NCBI RefSeq assembly: GCF_002042965.1
Contig: NZ_MZNT01000010.1
Coordinates: 186,001 to 250,000 of the forward strand
Direction: 5' to 3'
From: Paenibacillus sp. 32352
GTDB taxonomy: Bacteria; Bacillota; Bacilli; Paenibacillales; NBRC-103111
DNA length: 64,000 nt
Shown: positions 1 to 7,757 of the stretch, in pieces
Position numbering within the stretch: position 1 is the stretch's first letter
Layout of the letters: each line of letters starts with the position of its first letter
Program-made: the position numbers and the translations under genes
Notes under the pieces: model-generated
The model's database searches: none
The model's input: the letters and a program-made list of their open reading frames with translations, nothing else
What the model was told of the DNA's origin: nothing

Positions 1-355
1 GCACGGAGCGCTTGAATGGCGCGTCCGTCTGCAGTCCGACGATCTGTTCCTTCTCTTTATCGATATAGCCCGGCGCATGGGACGTAATGGTCGATACCGT
101 GTTCACGTCCACATCCAATACGCCTCCGCCCGCTATCTCCTGCTTCATCAGCTCGCGGATCCGCTGCCATAGGGAGACGGTCGCCTCAGTCGGACCAGCA
201 AGAAAGGATTCGTCTCCGCTATAAGGAGTCAGATTCCGGTCGATAAAATCCTTCACATCGATATGCGTCCGCCATTTGCCGGGACGAAACCCTTCATAAT
301 ACGCTTCCCATGATTGCTGCTTCTGCTGCTGCAAATCCGTTTCTTTCATTACCAT
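1..355 (-). CDS. pflB: Formate C-acetyltransferase (pyruvate formate-lyase), N-terminal part
   Basis: The reverse strand encodes the N-terminus of pyruvate formate-lyase, the glycyl-radical enzyme that splits pyruvate into formate and acetyl-CoA in anaerobic fermentation. About 118 residues are visible, including the family hallmarks FLAGPTE, an LTPYSGDESF stretch and a TSHAPGYIDKE stretch. The active-site cysteines and C-terminal glycyl radical lie outside the window. The ATG at 355 is chosen because GGAGGT sits 7 bases upstream; an in-frame ATG at 349 is less well placed. It follows adhE by 58 bp on the same strand, so it is probably the last visible gene of the DoxX-hemerythrin-adhE-pflB run. 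The gene is cut by the window edge. Confidence 0.93.
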   Translation of the reverse strand, partial: MVMKETDLQQQKQQSWEAYYEGFRPGKWRTHIDVKDFIDRNLTPYSGDESFLAGPTEATVSLWQRIRELMKQEIAGGGVLDVDVNTVSTITSHAPGYIDKEKEQIVGLQTDAPFKRSV

Positions 356-413
356 GACAGGCACCTCCAAGATAGTGTCAACTTATAGATCGAATGGAAT
401 AAGGTCGGGCTTC

Positions 414-3029
414 TTATTCAAATTTTCCGTAAAACGCCTTGCGGTACAGCTCCGCTAGCTCGGTGACGAGCGGCATTCGCGGGTTCGCGGTCGTGCATTG
501 ATCCTCGAAGGCGCGATCGGCCAGCTCGTCGGCCTTGGCCTCAAATACTTGCGGATCGATGCCGAGCTCCGAGAAGGAGGCCGGGATGCCGAGTGCCTTA
601 TTGAGCTTGCGGATCGCCTCAATTAAGCTGTTCACACCCTCTTCCGTCGTACGGGCAGGCAAACCCAGAATGCGGGCGATTTCGGCGTAGCGCTGATCGG
701 CTACAAAGTGACCGTATTTCGGGAACGATGCGTATTTCGTCGGCTTCTGCGCGTTATAACGGATAACATGAGGCATTAGAATCGCATTCGTCCTCCCGTG
801 CGCCGTGTGGAACTCTCCGCCCCATTTGTGGGCAAGACTGTGGTTAATGCCCAGGAAGGCATTGGCAAAGGCCATCCCCGCAATCGTCGAAGCATTGTGC
901 ATCTTTTCCCTGGCCAGCGGGTCTGCCGTAGCGAACGAAGGCTCCAGGTATTGGAACACGAGCTGGATCGCTTTGATAGCAAGGCCGTCGGTATAATCGT
1001 TAGCCATGACGGACACGTAAGCTTCAATCGCATGGGTGAGCACATCCATGCCTGTATCGGCTACCGCTGTTTTCGGCAGGCTGTATACATAGTCCGGGTC
1101 GATAATCGCTACATCCGGCGTCAGCTCGTAATCGGCCAGCGGATATTTGGTATGGCCTGCCCGCTTGTCGGTAATGACCGCAAAGGAGGTCACCTCCGAG
1201 CCCGTACCCGAGGTCGTCGGAATTGCGACGAACTTCGCTTTGCGGCCGAGACGCGGATATTTGTATACCCGCTTGCGGATATCCAGGAACTTCTGCTTCA
1301 GCGACTGGAAGCTCGTATCCGGATATTCATAGAACAGCCACATTGCCTTTGCCGCATCCATCGGGGAACCGCCGCCAAGGGCAATGACGCAATCCGGCTG
1401 AAACGATTCCATCAGCCTTGTGCCGCGTTCAACCGTATCGACGGACGGGTCAGGCTCCACATCGGCAAAAATCTCAATGGAGACGGGCGATTTCCGCTTG
1501 CGCAAATAATATTCGACACGCTCGACGTATCCGAGCTTCACCATCATGGGGTCAGTCACAATCAGAATGCGCGAGATATCCGGCATTTTCTCCAAATACT
1601 GCGTTGCGCCCTTCTCGAAATAAACCTTCGGCGGGATTTTGAACCACTGCATATTGACCGTACGGTGCGCCACCCGCTTAATGTTGAGCAAATTGACCGC
1701 GGTGACGTTCGCTGTCGTCGAATTACGGCCGTAGGAGCCGCAACCGAGCGTAAGGGACGGCAGGTTCGTGTTGTAGATATCTCCAATCGCGCCGTGCGTC
1801 GAAGGCGCATTGACAATGATGCGTCCGGTTTGCAGCGCTGCGGAGAATTCCGCAATCACCGACTCGTCATTGGAATGAATGACGGAGGAGTGCCCCATAC
1901 CGCCGTAGGCGATCACTTCGGCGGCCCGGGCGATGCCCTGAGCGGCGTTCTTTACCTTGTAGCATGCCAGAACCGGGCTCAGCTTCTCGGCGGATAGCGG
2001 GTAGGCCTCGCCGACGCCTGCGAGCTCGGCAACAAGCACTTTCGTATCCGCCGGTACCGTGATGCCTGCCATGCCGGCGATTTTCACGGCGGACTGGCCG
2101 ACGATGACGGCATTGTCCGCGCATTTCTCCGGGTTGATAACCAGCCTCGAAACGGCCTCTGTCTCTTCTTTGTTCAAGAAATAGCAGCCCATATCGCTCA
2201 TTAACTGCTTCGTCTGAGCGTAAATTGCCTCTTCGATGATGACGGCCTGTTCGGACGCGCAGATCATACCGTTGTCAAATGTTTTAGACAAAATCAAGTC
2301 GGTCACGGCCTGCTTCAAATTGGCCGTCTTCTCGATAAAGCACGGCACGTTGCCCGGTCCGACGCCAAGCGCCGGTTTGCCCGTGCTGTATGCCGCCTTG
2401 ACCATGGAAGCTCCGCCTGTAGCCAGCACCAGCGCTACATCGGGATGGTTCATCAAGAGATTCGTCGCTTCCACAGACGGATGCTCTATCCACTGGATGC
2501 AGCCTTCGGGTGCGCCTGCCTTAACAGCCGCTTCCATCACGGTCCGCGCTGCAGCCTCGCTGCTGCGCTGAGCTGACGGGTGGAAGGCGAAGATGATCGG
2601 ATTGCGGGTCTTCATGGCAATCAGCGCCTTAAACATGGTGGTTGACGTCGGATTCGTCACTGGCGTGACACCGGCGATGATCCCTACCGGTTCGGCCACC
2701 TTCTGGTATTGTTCATAAGGATTATCTTCGATGACGCCAACGGTCTTGTCGTATTTGATGCTGTGGTAAATGTACTCGGTAGCGAACAGGTTTTTCGTAA
2801 TTTTATCCTCATAGACGCCTCGGCCCGTTTCTTCAACCGCTTGCTTGGCGAGTGACATATGCTTATCCAGACCGGCCAGCGCCATCTGCTGCACCACCGC
2901 GTCCACCTGCTCCTGGTTCAGCTGCAGCATGGCCTGTAATGCCTTCCTGGCTTTTTGGACTAGTCCGTTTACTTCCTCTTGTGCAGATACCGCGCTTTCG
3001 GGTACTGCTTGCTTTTCTCTGATTGCCAT
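414..3029 (-). CDS. adhE: Bifunctional acetaldehyde-CoA/alcohol dehydrogenase AdhE
   Basis: This 871-residue fusion enzyme reduces acetyl-CoA to acetaldehyde and then ethanol, regenerating NAD+ during fermentation. The N-terminal CoA-acylating aldehyde dehydrogenase half (about residues 15-440) has the catalytic cysteine near 257 in DNGMICASEQ. The C-terminal iron-dependent alcohol dehydrogenase half has GGGSPMDAAKAMW, TSGTGSEVTS and the His-rich metal segment HSLAHKWGGEFHTAHG. The length matches full AdhE proteins. The start ATG has GGAGG 6-7 bases upstream. It lies 21 bp after the hemerythrin gene and 58 bp before pflB, so one transcript is likely. Oxygen/redox control is inferred from the Fnr/Rex-type box at 4231-4246 upstream of the first gene. 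Confidence 0.97.
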   Translation of the reverse strand: MAIREKQAVPESAVSAQEEVNGLVQKARKALQAMLQLNQEQVDAVVQQMALAGLDKHMSLAKQAVEETGRGVYEDKITKNLFATEYIYHSIKYDKTVGVIEDNPYEQYQKVAEPVGIIAGVTPVTNPTSTTMFKALIAMKTRNPIIFAFHPSAQRSSEAAARTVMEAAVKAGAPEGCIQWIEHPSVEATNLLMNHPDVALVLATGGASMVKAAYSTGKPALGVGPGNVPCFIEKTANLKQAVTDLILSKTFDNGMICASEQAVIIEEAIYAQTKQLMSDMGCYFLNKEETEAVSRLVINPEKCADNAVIVGQSAVKIAGMAGITVPADTKVLVAELAGVGEAYPLSAEKLSPVLACYKVKNAAQGIARAAEVIAYGGMGHSSVIHSNDESVIAEFSAALQTGRIIVNAPSTHGAIGDIYNTNLPSLTLGCGSYGRNSTTANVTAVNLLNIKRVAHRTVNMQWFKIPPKVYFEKGATQYLEKMPDISRILIVTDPMMVKLGYVERVEYYLRKRKSPVSIEIFADVEPDPSVDTVERGTRLMESFQPDCVIALGGGSPMDAAKAMWLFYEYPDTSFQSLKQKFLDIRKRVYKYPRLGRKAKFVAIPTTSGTGSEVTSFAVITDKRAGHTKYPLADYELTPDVAIIDPDYVYSLPKTAVADTGMDVLTHAIEAYVSVMANDYTDGLAIKAIQLVFQYLEPSFATADPLAREKMHNASTIAGMAFANAFLGINHSLAHKWGGEFHTAHGRTNAILMPHVIRYNAQKPTKYASFPKYGHFVADQRYAEIARILGLPARTTEEGVNSLIEAIRKLNKALGIPASFSELGIDPQVFEAKADELADRAFEDQCTTANPRMPLVTELAELYRKAFYGKFE

Positions 3030-3050
3030 AGTTCCGCCTCCATTTCCGTA

Positions 3051-3596
3051 TTAAGAAAACAAATAATCCATATCCGTCAAAATTTGTTCCGTCATTGGGA
3101 ACACAATCTGCTCCTCCTGACGCAAATGCTCTTGAAGCATGCGGCAAGCATGAATCAAATAAGCAGTCGCTTGGCTGGGCAGCATAGCCTCAGGGTTGTT
3201 CTCGATCACATGAACGGCTTTCAAGAAGGCATTCAGGTTGTCGGATGCCAGCTCATGGTCCTTCTCCAGCATCCATAGCGAAGGCACGATAGAAGGTACA
3301 TGCTTGCGATGAAAATAATCGTTCAGGAACGGGTACAGCTCATGCTCTTCCCATTCCGAATGACGCTCCAGCTCCTCCGAGAAGGCTTGCACTCTAAGCC
3401 GCAGCTGAAGCAGGAGGGGAAGCGTCCGTTCATGGTCAGCCTCCCGTTCAACCTGCCTTGCCTGAGCATAAAGCTCGTTCAATCCGTGCAATAAATCGTC
3501 ATGCTCCCGCTTCAATCGGTCCAGCGCCTCGGACAGCTCCGTTTCATGTGCGGTGCCCAAATCGGCTTGCGTCTCATTAGACATTTTCATGTTCAT
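3051..3596 (-). CDS. Hemerythrin HHE-domain protein (copy 1)
   Basis: A 181-residue, mainly helical protein with the spaced His/Glu ligands of the hemerythrin cation-binding fold: HDDLLHGL, HSEWEEHELYPFL, EKDHELA and HLRQEEQIVFP. Such domains bind a di-iron centre and are used for O2 or NO sensing, storage or iron protection; the role here is not determined. The open frame extends upstream to 3695 and would overlap doxX. The ATG at 3596 is preferred because GGGAGG lies 8 bases before it, while the ATG at 3602 is only 2 bases from that site. It sits between doxX and adhE. A related protein is encoded at 5367-5885, next to the formate/nitrite channel. Confidence 0.85.
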   Translation of the reverse strand: MNMKMSNETQADLGTAHETELSEALDRLKREHDDLLHGLNELYAQARQVEREADHERTLPLLLQLRLRVQAFSEELERHSEWEEHELYPFLNDYFHRKHVPSIVPSLWMLEKDHELASDNLNAFLKAVHVIENNPEAMLPSQATAYLIHACRMLQEHLRQEEQIVFPMTEQILTDMDYLFS

Positions 3597-3636
3597 GATC
3601 ATGACCTCCCAGAATTGCTTCCTGTTGTGATTTAGA

Positions 3637-4182
3637 TTAAACATGCAGCGCCTTAGGCTTGCCGCCGGTGGTGGTAGGACCTTTATATCCCCCATGCTTC
3701 AGCTTTTGAATCGCTTTGCGGATCAGAGGCAGCAGATAGTAGTCGACTCCGAATCGGCCGGCATTGGTTTCTGCAATAAACACCAGGCCGCCGAGCAGGA
3801 TCAGCCAAGGGTTCGTGCTTACGGTACCCGCGAACAAGAACATGAAGTTCATCAACATACCGAAGAATGCAGCCGCTGTCGTCAGCGCACCGAGAATTAA
3901 ACCGAGACCTACCAAGAATTCACCGATTGGTATGATGATGTTAAACCATGCAGCGTGCGGCAGTGCAAAATGCTCCAAAAACGCTGTAAAGGTCGGATAA
4001 ACCAGCTCATTGGTCGCCTTATCGACGATCGGCTTCGTGACGGCCCCCTTCATAAACCCGGTAGCGTCAAACCCTCCGGTTAGCTTGTGCCAACCCGCCG
4101 TCATCCACTGCCATCCGAGATACACCCTAAGAATAAGGAAGATACCGGCCGCATAAACGTTTTCCCTTACCCATTTCAACAT
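3637..4182 (-). CDS. DoxX-family membrane protein
   Basis: A 181-residue integral membrane protein of the DoxX/DoxD (thiosulfate:quinone oxidoreductase small subunit-like) family. It has an N-terminal segment with LRVYLGWQWMTAGWHKL and helices around residues 85-105, 108-125 and 127-145. The motif GEFLVGLGLILG is typical. DoxX proteins associate with the quinone pool or redox enzymes, but the substrate here is unknown. The start has AGGAGAG 7 bases upstream. It is the first gene of the run leading to hemerythrin, adhE and pflB, and an Fnr/Rex-type palindrome is centred about 56 bp upstream of its start codon. Linkage with fermentation genes suggests a role under low oxygen (inference). Confidence 0.82.
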   Translation of the reverse strand: MLKWVRENVYAAGIFLILRVYLGWQWMTAGWHKLTGGFDATGFMKGAVTKPIVDKATNELVYPTFTAFLEHFALPHAAWFNIIIPIGEFLVGLGLILGALTTAAAFFGMLMNFMFLFAGTVSTNPWLILLGGLVFIAETNAGRFGVDYYLLPLIRKAIQKLKHGGYKGPTTTGGKPKALHV

Positions 4183-4230
4183 GATAATCCTCTCCTATGT
4201 TTTAATATGAAAATAGTTGAAAAACTGGAT

Positions 4231-4246
4231 AGTGATTATTTTCACA
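4231..4246 (-). promoter_or_regulatory. Fnr/Rex-type operator upstream of doxX-hemerythrin-adhE-pflB
   Basis: AGTGA-N6-TCACA on the plus strand differs by one base from the Bacillus Fnr consensus TGTGA-N6-TCACA; it also overlaps the Rex pattern. On the minus strand a TATTAA at 4207-4202 could be the -10, placing the box near -42, an activator position. Which regulator binds is not decidable from sequence. Confidence 0.6.
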
Positions 4247-4249
4247 AAC

Positions 4250-4309
4250 TTATTTAAAAAAATCCTTTCCCACTGGAGATCGATGGAATCCGATGGAGGT
4301 TCTCTTCAT
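4250..4309 (-). CDS. Putative 19-residue small ORF in the doxX leader
   Basis: The ORF reads MKRTSIGFHRSPVGKDFFK followed by TAA. It has a good ribosome-binding site (AAAGGGAG, 9 bases before ATG). It lies downstream of a perfect Fnr-type box at 4444-4459 and a possible -10 (TAAATT, 4422-4417), and its stop adjoins the proximal box at 4231-4246. It could be a leader peptide, a small basic protein or chance. No homologue is recognised. Confidence 0.3.
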   Translation of the reverse strand: MKRTSIGFHRSPVGKDFFK

Positions 4310-4443
4310 AGCGGTTTTCTCCCTTTCTACTTTGTTTTTTTCATCCAGGAAAGATCTGAAGCCTAATGCTTTGTCGCTTCTATGGTTGCGGGCTTCTTTG
4401 TCCTCCCCATGGCTATAATTTACCAAATCACCGGTGGTTTGTA

Positions 4444-4459
4444 TGTGAAAAAAATCACA
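4444..4459 (-). promoter_or_regulatory. Perfect Fnr/Rex-type operator, distal
   Basis: TGTGA-AAAAAA-TCACA matches the Fnr consensus exactly. It lies about 270 bp upstream of doxX and 100 bp downstream of the formate-channel stop. A minus-strand TAAATT at 4422-4417 would place it near -41.5 of a second promoter reading toward doxX. Its minus-strand core and flank nearly match the site at 5962-5977, suggesting a shared regulator. Confidence 0.65.
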
Positions 4460-4558
4460 ACTATCACTTTTTTTATCCGCAGAATTACGTTCTTCCGAAT
4501 GAAGCGATTTGCCTTGCAGGTGCCGGTCAAAGGAACGAGCAAGTCAGGTATCGGCTGG

Positions 4559-5347
4559 CTACCTTTCTCCTTTTTGTTGCAGCTTCCGCTTATATGCCAC
4601 ATGATAAATTCCTGCCACAAACAAGCAGCCTCCTAACGCATTCCCAATAAAAACAGGAACAAAATTAGCCACAAACTCCTGCCAGGTCGCCTCCCCCGCA
4701 AAGATGGCCGCAGGAATGAGAAACATATTAGCGACCACATGCTGGAAGCCAAGCGCTACAAACGCCATGACCGGAAACCAGACGCCAGCAACCAAGCCTG
4801 CACCGTCATCCGAGCCGTAAGCGATCCAGACAGCCAGGGAGACAAGCCAATTGCAGCCGATCCCCGAGATCATCGCGGTCAGGAAGGGTTCCTCCAGCTT
4901 CGCATGCGTTAATCCAGTCATGTAGGCCAAATACGGCCCATGCTCCATCATCCCGGCGAGGTGGCCAAACACATAGGCAACGAAGATCGCGCCAGCGAAG
5001 TTACTCAGCGTAATGACCAGCCAGTTGGCAGCCACTCGCCGGAAAGAAGCTTTTCCCGCCATGCAGGCGAAGGGCAGGGCCATCATGTTGCCTGTCAGCA
5101 GCTCCCCGCCGGCTACCAGACACAATATCAAGCCTAACGGAAAAACGGCGGCCCCGAGAAAGCTTCGGAAGCCCTCCCATTCGGGAGGCAGGCCCGCGCT
5201 TACGCGGATCGCAAGAAGAAAACCAAGTGAGATGAATGCGCCGGCGGCGAACCCGAGCGGAAGCTGGGCGGACAGAGGAAGATTCGCTTTCTTCACGCCA
5301 GCCTGCACAGTACGCAGCGCGATTTGATCCGGTTGGGCGAAGCCCAT
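4559..5347 (-). CDS. Formate/nitrite transporter family channel
   Basis: A 262-residue FNT-family protein with six expected membrane segments. Family marks include the glycine-rich first helix (LGFAAGAFISLGFLLA), GGELLTGNMMAL and the signature GFQHVVANMFLIP with the central pore histidine. These channels move formate, nitrite or related anions across the inner membrane. With pflB and adhE in the same block, formate export is the most economical reading (inference). It follows the second hemerythrin gene by 19 bp on the same strand, so the two are probably cotranscribed from the promoter with the Fnr-type box at 5962-5977. Confidence 0.93.
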   Translation of the reverse strand: MGFAQPDQIALRTVQAGVKKANLPLSAQLPLGFAAGAFISLGFLLAIRVSAGLPPEWEGFRSFLGAAVFPLGLILCLVAGGELLTGNMMALPFACMAGKASFRRVAANWLVITLSNFAGAIFVAYVFGHLAGMMEHGPYLAYMTGLTHAKLEEPFLTAMISGIGCNWLVSLAVWIAYGSDDGAGLVAGVWFPVMAFVALGFQHVVANMFLIPAAIFAGEATWQEFVANFVPVFIGNALGGCLFVAGIYHVAYKRKLQQKGER

Positions 5348-5366
5348 AGAAATCCCTCCCAGCCGC

Positions 5367-5885
5367 CTAATAGCCGAACCTGTTCGAACGGTCTTCCAGC
5401 GCCTCGATGATCTCCTCTTCCTTGCGAAAATGATGCTTTAATATCGAGCTGGCCTGCAGCAAATAAGCCGCTATATCCTGTGCCTCCGGGCGGCGCACGG
5501 CATGATGGACTCTGTCTACGGCTTTGAAGAAGGCTTTGATGCATTGCTCGGCCAGCTCATGCTCCTGTTCCATCAGCGGAAATTGATCCAGCTCCTCTCC
5601 GAAATACCAGGCAATCATCGGAAACATCTTCTTCTCCTCCCATTGGCTGTGGGCCTCCAGCTCTTGCTGAAACGCTTCAGCCTTTGCCCTCAATTCACGG
5701 AGCGTGCCGGTCCAATCGGCGACTTGTTCCTCCCCGCCTATCTTCTTGGCTGCAGCGCAGAGTTCGCTTAAGCCTTCCTCGAGCATGGCGTGCTCTTCTC
5801 TCAAGCGCTGAACCGCTTCGTTAAATTCGTACAGCGGATGCCCGATCGTCGTAAAGCTCTTGCTCATATTGTCCTGCTGTCTCAT
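5367..5885 (-). CDS. Hemerythrin HHE-domain protein (copy 2)
   Basis: A 172-residue hemerythrin-fold protein with LREEHAMLEEGL, HSQWEEKKMFPMI, MEQEHELAEQ and HHFRKEEEII, which supply the expected metal ligands. It resembles the copy at 3051-3596 in order and spacing of motifs, including a shared (H)SxWEEx element. A di-iron O2/NO-binding or iron-handling role is likely from the family; the exact role is unknown. The start at 5885 has GGAGGGG 5 bases upstream. It precedes the formate/nitrite channel by 19 bp, and a perfect Fnr-type palindrome is centred about 84 bp upstream of its start. Confidence 0.85.
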   Translation of the reverse strand: MRQQDNMSKSFTTIGHPLYEFNEAVQRLREEHAMLEEGLSELCAAAKKIGGEEQVADWTGTLRELRAKAEAFQQELEAHSQWEEKKMFPMIAWYFGEELDQFPLMEQEHELAEQCIKAFFKAVDRVHHAVRRPEAQDIAAYLLQASSILKHHFRKEEEIIEALEDRSNRFGY

Positions 5886-5961
5886 AGGTACCCCTCCGTT
5901 TGGCTTAAGCCTTATAATGTCTTATGTAGCTCCAAGTTTAACGGAATGTAAGTGAATTGTA

Positions 5962-5977
5962 TGTGAAAACAATCACA
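5962..5977 (-). promoter_or_regulatory. Perfect Fnr/Rex-type operator upstream of hemerythrin 2-FNT
   Basis: TGTGA-AAACAA-TCACA is an exact match to the Fnr consensus. A minus-strand TAAACT at 5940-5935 would be a -10 that puts the centre near -41.5, as in class II activation. The minus-strand sequence also fits most of the Rex consensus TTGTGAA-N4-TTCACAA, so Rex binding is an alternative. Confidence 0.68.
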
Positions 5978-6085
5978 ATACAAGGCAGTTTCTTATATTG
6001 CTTCGTGAAAAGGTTTATTTTCGTGTTCCTGATTCTGACTTATTTTCTAGGTAAACAGATAGATGTAAGCATTTTTATAGAATAG

Positions 6086-6135
6086 GAAAAAAAGACCTTC
6101 GAGGTCCCGTACATGATCGTACCGGTTCGAAGGTC
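6086..6135 (-). terminator. Rho-independent terminator after nitroreductase
   Basis: Perfect arms GACCTTCGA (6094-6102) and TCGAAGGTC (6127-6135) with an inner GTAC/GTAC pairing are followed on the minus strand by seven T residues. It lies 9 bp after the nitroreductase stop. Confidence 0.9.
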
Positions 6136-6143
6136 GTTACTCA

Positions 6144-6803
6144 TTAGTTTGCGGGCATTTCGTTAAAGAAGGTAATCTCCTCAATCGGCAAGCGTGTCGT
6201 CGGATGGCCTGGTTTTGCGGCTTTGCCGAGCGCTATCAGCATGATCGGAAGGTACCGGTCACTGATGTTGAAGGCTTCCTTAAGTTTGGCCGCGTCGTAG
6301 CCGCCCATTGGAACCGTATCGTAGCCATGAGCGCGTGCAACCAGCATCAGCTGCTGGGAAACAATACCGCCGTCAGTGTAAATGATTTTATTCAAAATCT
6401 CTTTCGGAAGCGCGCCGTACATGCTCACGGTTCTTTCCGCGAAGGATTTGGCCGTATCTTCCGGCATAAAGCCGCGTTTTACTGCTTCACCGTAAATTTC
6501 GTCGGCTTTTTTATAGCCTTCCGTATCTCCCAATACAGCGATTACCGCTGCCGCTTCAGTAACCTGAGACTGGTTAAAAGCGATCGGAAGCAGCTTCTCC
6601 TTCAGCTCTTCCGTTTCGATAACGAGGAAACGCCAAGGCTGAACATTGGAGGAGGAAGGTGCAAGCGTTGCTTCCTTCAGCAGCTCCTTAATTTGCTCGT
6701 GGGACAAACGGACCGATTTGTCATAGTGACGTACAGAACGGCGTTCGCGAATAACATCTGTGAATAGCGGGGAATTGGTCCCGGTTTGAGTTGAAGTTGA
6801 CAT
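6144..6803 (-). CDS. NAD(P)H nitroreductase family protein
   Basis: A 219-residue FMN-dependent nitroreductase-fold oxidoreductase. The N-terminal RERRSVRHYDKSV and TLAPSSSNVQPWRFLVIE segments form the FMN-binding signature. The C-terminal part has GGIVSQQLMLVARAHGYDTVPMGGYD, and the length is normal. Such enzymes reduce nitro compounds, quinones or related electrophiles using NAD(P)H; the physiological substrate is not predictable. The start has AAGGAGG 7 bases upstream. The upstream region carries three copies of an ACTGT-N12-ACAGT-like inverted repeat, and the next upstream gene on the same strand encodes an Rrf2 regulator, so control by that regulator is likely (inference). Confidence 0.93.
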   Translation of the reverse strand: MSTSTQTGTNSPLFTDVIRERRSVRHYDKSVRLSHEQIKELLKEATLAPSSSNVQPWRFLVIETEELKEKLLPIAFNQSQVTEAAAVIAVLGDTEGYKKADEIYGEAVKRGFMPEDTAKSFAERTVSMYGALPKEILNKIIYTDGGIVSQQLMLVARAHGYDTVPMGGYDAAKLKEAFNISDRYLPIMLIALGKAAKPGHPTTRLPIEEITFFNEMPAN

Positions 6804-6826
6804 ATGAAATCCTCCTTAAATTAACT

Positions 6827-6848
6827 GCTGTTTATGATGTAGCACAGC
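6827..6848. promoter_or_regulatory. Inverted repeat site 1 (GCTGT-N12-ACAGC)
   Basis: 22-bp dyad with the same architecture as two further copies upstream. It lies 24 bp before the nitroreductase start codon, where binding would block transcription or initiation. Candidate Rrf2 operator. Confidence 0.55.
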
Positions 6849-6947
6849 TTCAAACGCTAGCTAATGCTTATCAGCGATTGACAGCTGCAGCAAAAAAACA
6901 ATGACCTGAGCAGCTGGAAGAATGAGTGCATAAATTCATATCAGGAA

Positions 6948-6969
6948 ACTGTGTGGAATAAAGCACAGT
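6948..6969. promoter_or_regulatory. Inverted repeat site 2 (ACTGT-N12-ACAGT)
   Basis: Perfect 5-bp half-sites with a 12-bp spacer; the half-sites extend to ACTGTG/CACAGT. It lies 144 bp upstream of the nitroreductase start. Candidate operator of the adjacent Rrf2 protein. Confidence 0.6.
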
Positions 6970-7006
6970 ATATCCCAAAAAAATATGCATCATGCTTCAG
7001 CATTAA

Positions 7007-7028
7007 ACTGTTGATTATATTGCACAGT
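7007..7028. promoter_or_regulatory. Inverted repeat site 3 (ACTGT-N12-ACAGT)
   Basis: Same perfect half-sites and spacing as site 2, 59 bp further upstream and about 50 bp after the Rrf2 stop codon. Confidence 0.6.
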
Positions 7029-7077
7029 ATAGACTCTGTGCTGGCCGTTGTCAACTGTCTTATTGCCTAGGCTCATG

Positions 7078-7527
7078 TTAAGTTTTTGTTTCCAATTGAT
7101 TGGCAATATCCGCTATCGTGTACTTGCTCAAAACTCCGCGCATGCTTTCATCCATTTCATTAGTGATTTCCTCAAGCACGGATTTCATGCTGCAGCCAAA
7201 TGGATGCGTGCCCGCTGTTTCAGTAATACCAAAGCACAGCTTGCTGCCTGTACGAAATACATCATAGATATCTACCAAACGAATGGACTCCGGTGGTTTC
7301 TGTAAGTGGTACCCGCCGGCGCGGCCTTCCCGGGTTCCGATAAAACCTTCCTTGGCAAGAACGGCAAGAATACGGCGCAGCAAAGAAGGCTCAGACTGAA
7401 GGTATTTGGCAAGCTCGATGCTCGGGCAAGCTGTATTAACGTTCTCCTTAGACATAATGATTAGTGCTTGAACAGCGAGGCCGAACCATTTCGGGTGCTG
7501 CGACGTAGTACAATATTCCGGCTTCAC
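7078..7527 (-). CDS. Rrf2-family transcriptional regulator
   Basis: A 149-residue winged-helix repressor of the Rrf2 family. The N-terminal wHTH includes LAKYLQSEPSLLRRILAVLAKEGFI followed by the wing TREGRAGGYHLQKP. Cysteines occur in CFGITE and FGCSMKS, without the three-Cys cluster of Fe-S members such as NsrR or IscR, so thiol-based sensing is possible. An ATG at 7545 opens the frame earlier, but the GGGGGGAG that would serve as the ribosome-binding site lies inside that extension and 6 bases before GTG 7527, so GTG is chosen. It sits directly upstream of the nitroreductase gene with three repeated dyads between them. Confidence 0.88.
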   Translation of the reverse strand: MKPEYCTTSQHPKWFGLAVQALIIMSKENVNTACPSIELAKYLQSEPSLLRRILAVLAKEGFIGTREGRAGGYHLQKPPESIRLVDIYDVFRTGSKLCFGITETAGTHPFGCSMKSVLEEITNEMDESMRGVLSKYTIADIANQLETKT

Positions 7528-7695
7528 CTTAGGCTCCCCCCTCATATCTCATATTATTTATAGCTATGAATCATTGTACCGAATTCCCGGACATCCCGCA
7601 ATTACCAATCCTTAAACCTGCGTCATCTAAGCATTCCCTTAAAGAGGAGCTTGGCAAAAATAGCATAATCGTTACCAAATGGCTGACCAACGTTT

Positions 7696-7719
7696 GGCTG
7701 CCGATTTGTGCCGGCAGCC
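7696..7719 (-). other. GC-rich hairpin after the histidine kinase gene
   Basis: Perfect 8-bp arms GGCTGCCG/CGGCAGCC with an 8-base loop, 39 bp after the kinase stop. There is no T tract on either strand, so terminator function is doubtful. Confidence 0.4.
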
Positions 7720-7757
7720 ACGTCGTAGGTTGAACCTGTTTCTTGCTGCTTCCAGTC

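Noticed and set aside
798..1997. Long plus-strand open frame of 399 codons inside adhE
   Set aside because: It is antisense to the clear AdhE coding sequence, has an Arg/His-rich composition typical of shadow frames and lacks a ribosome-binding site.
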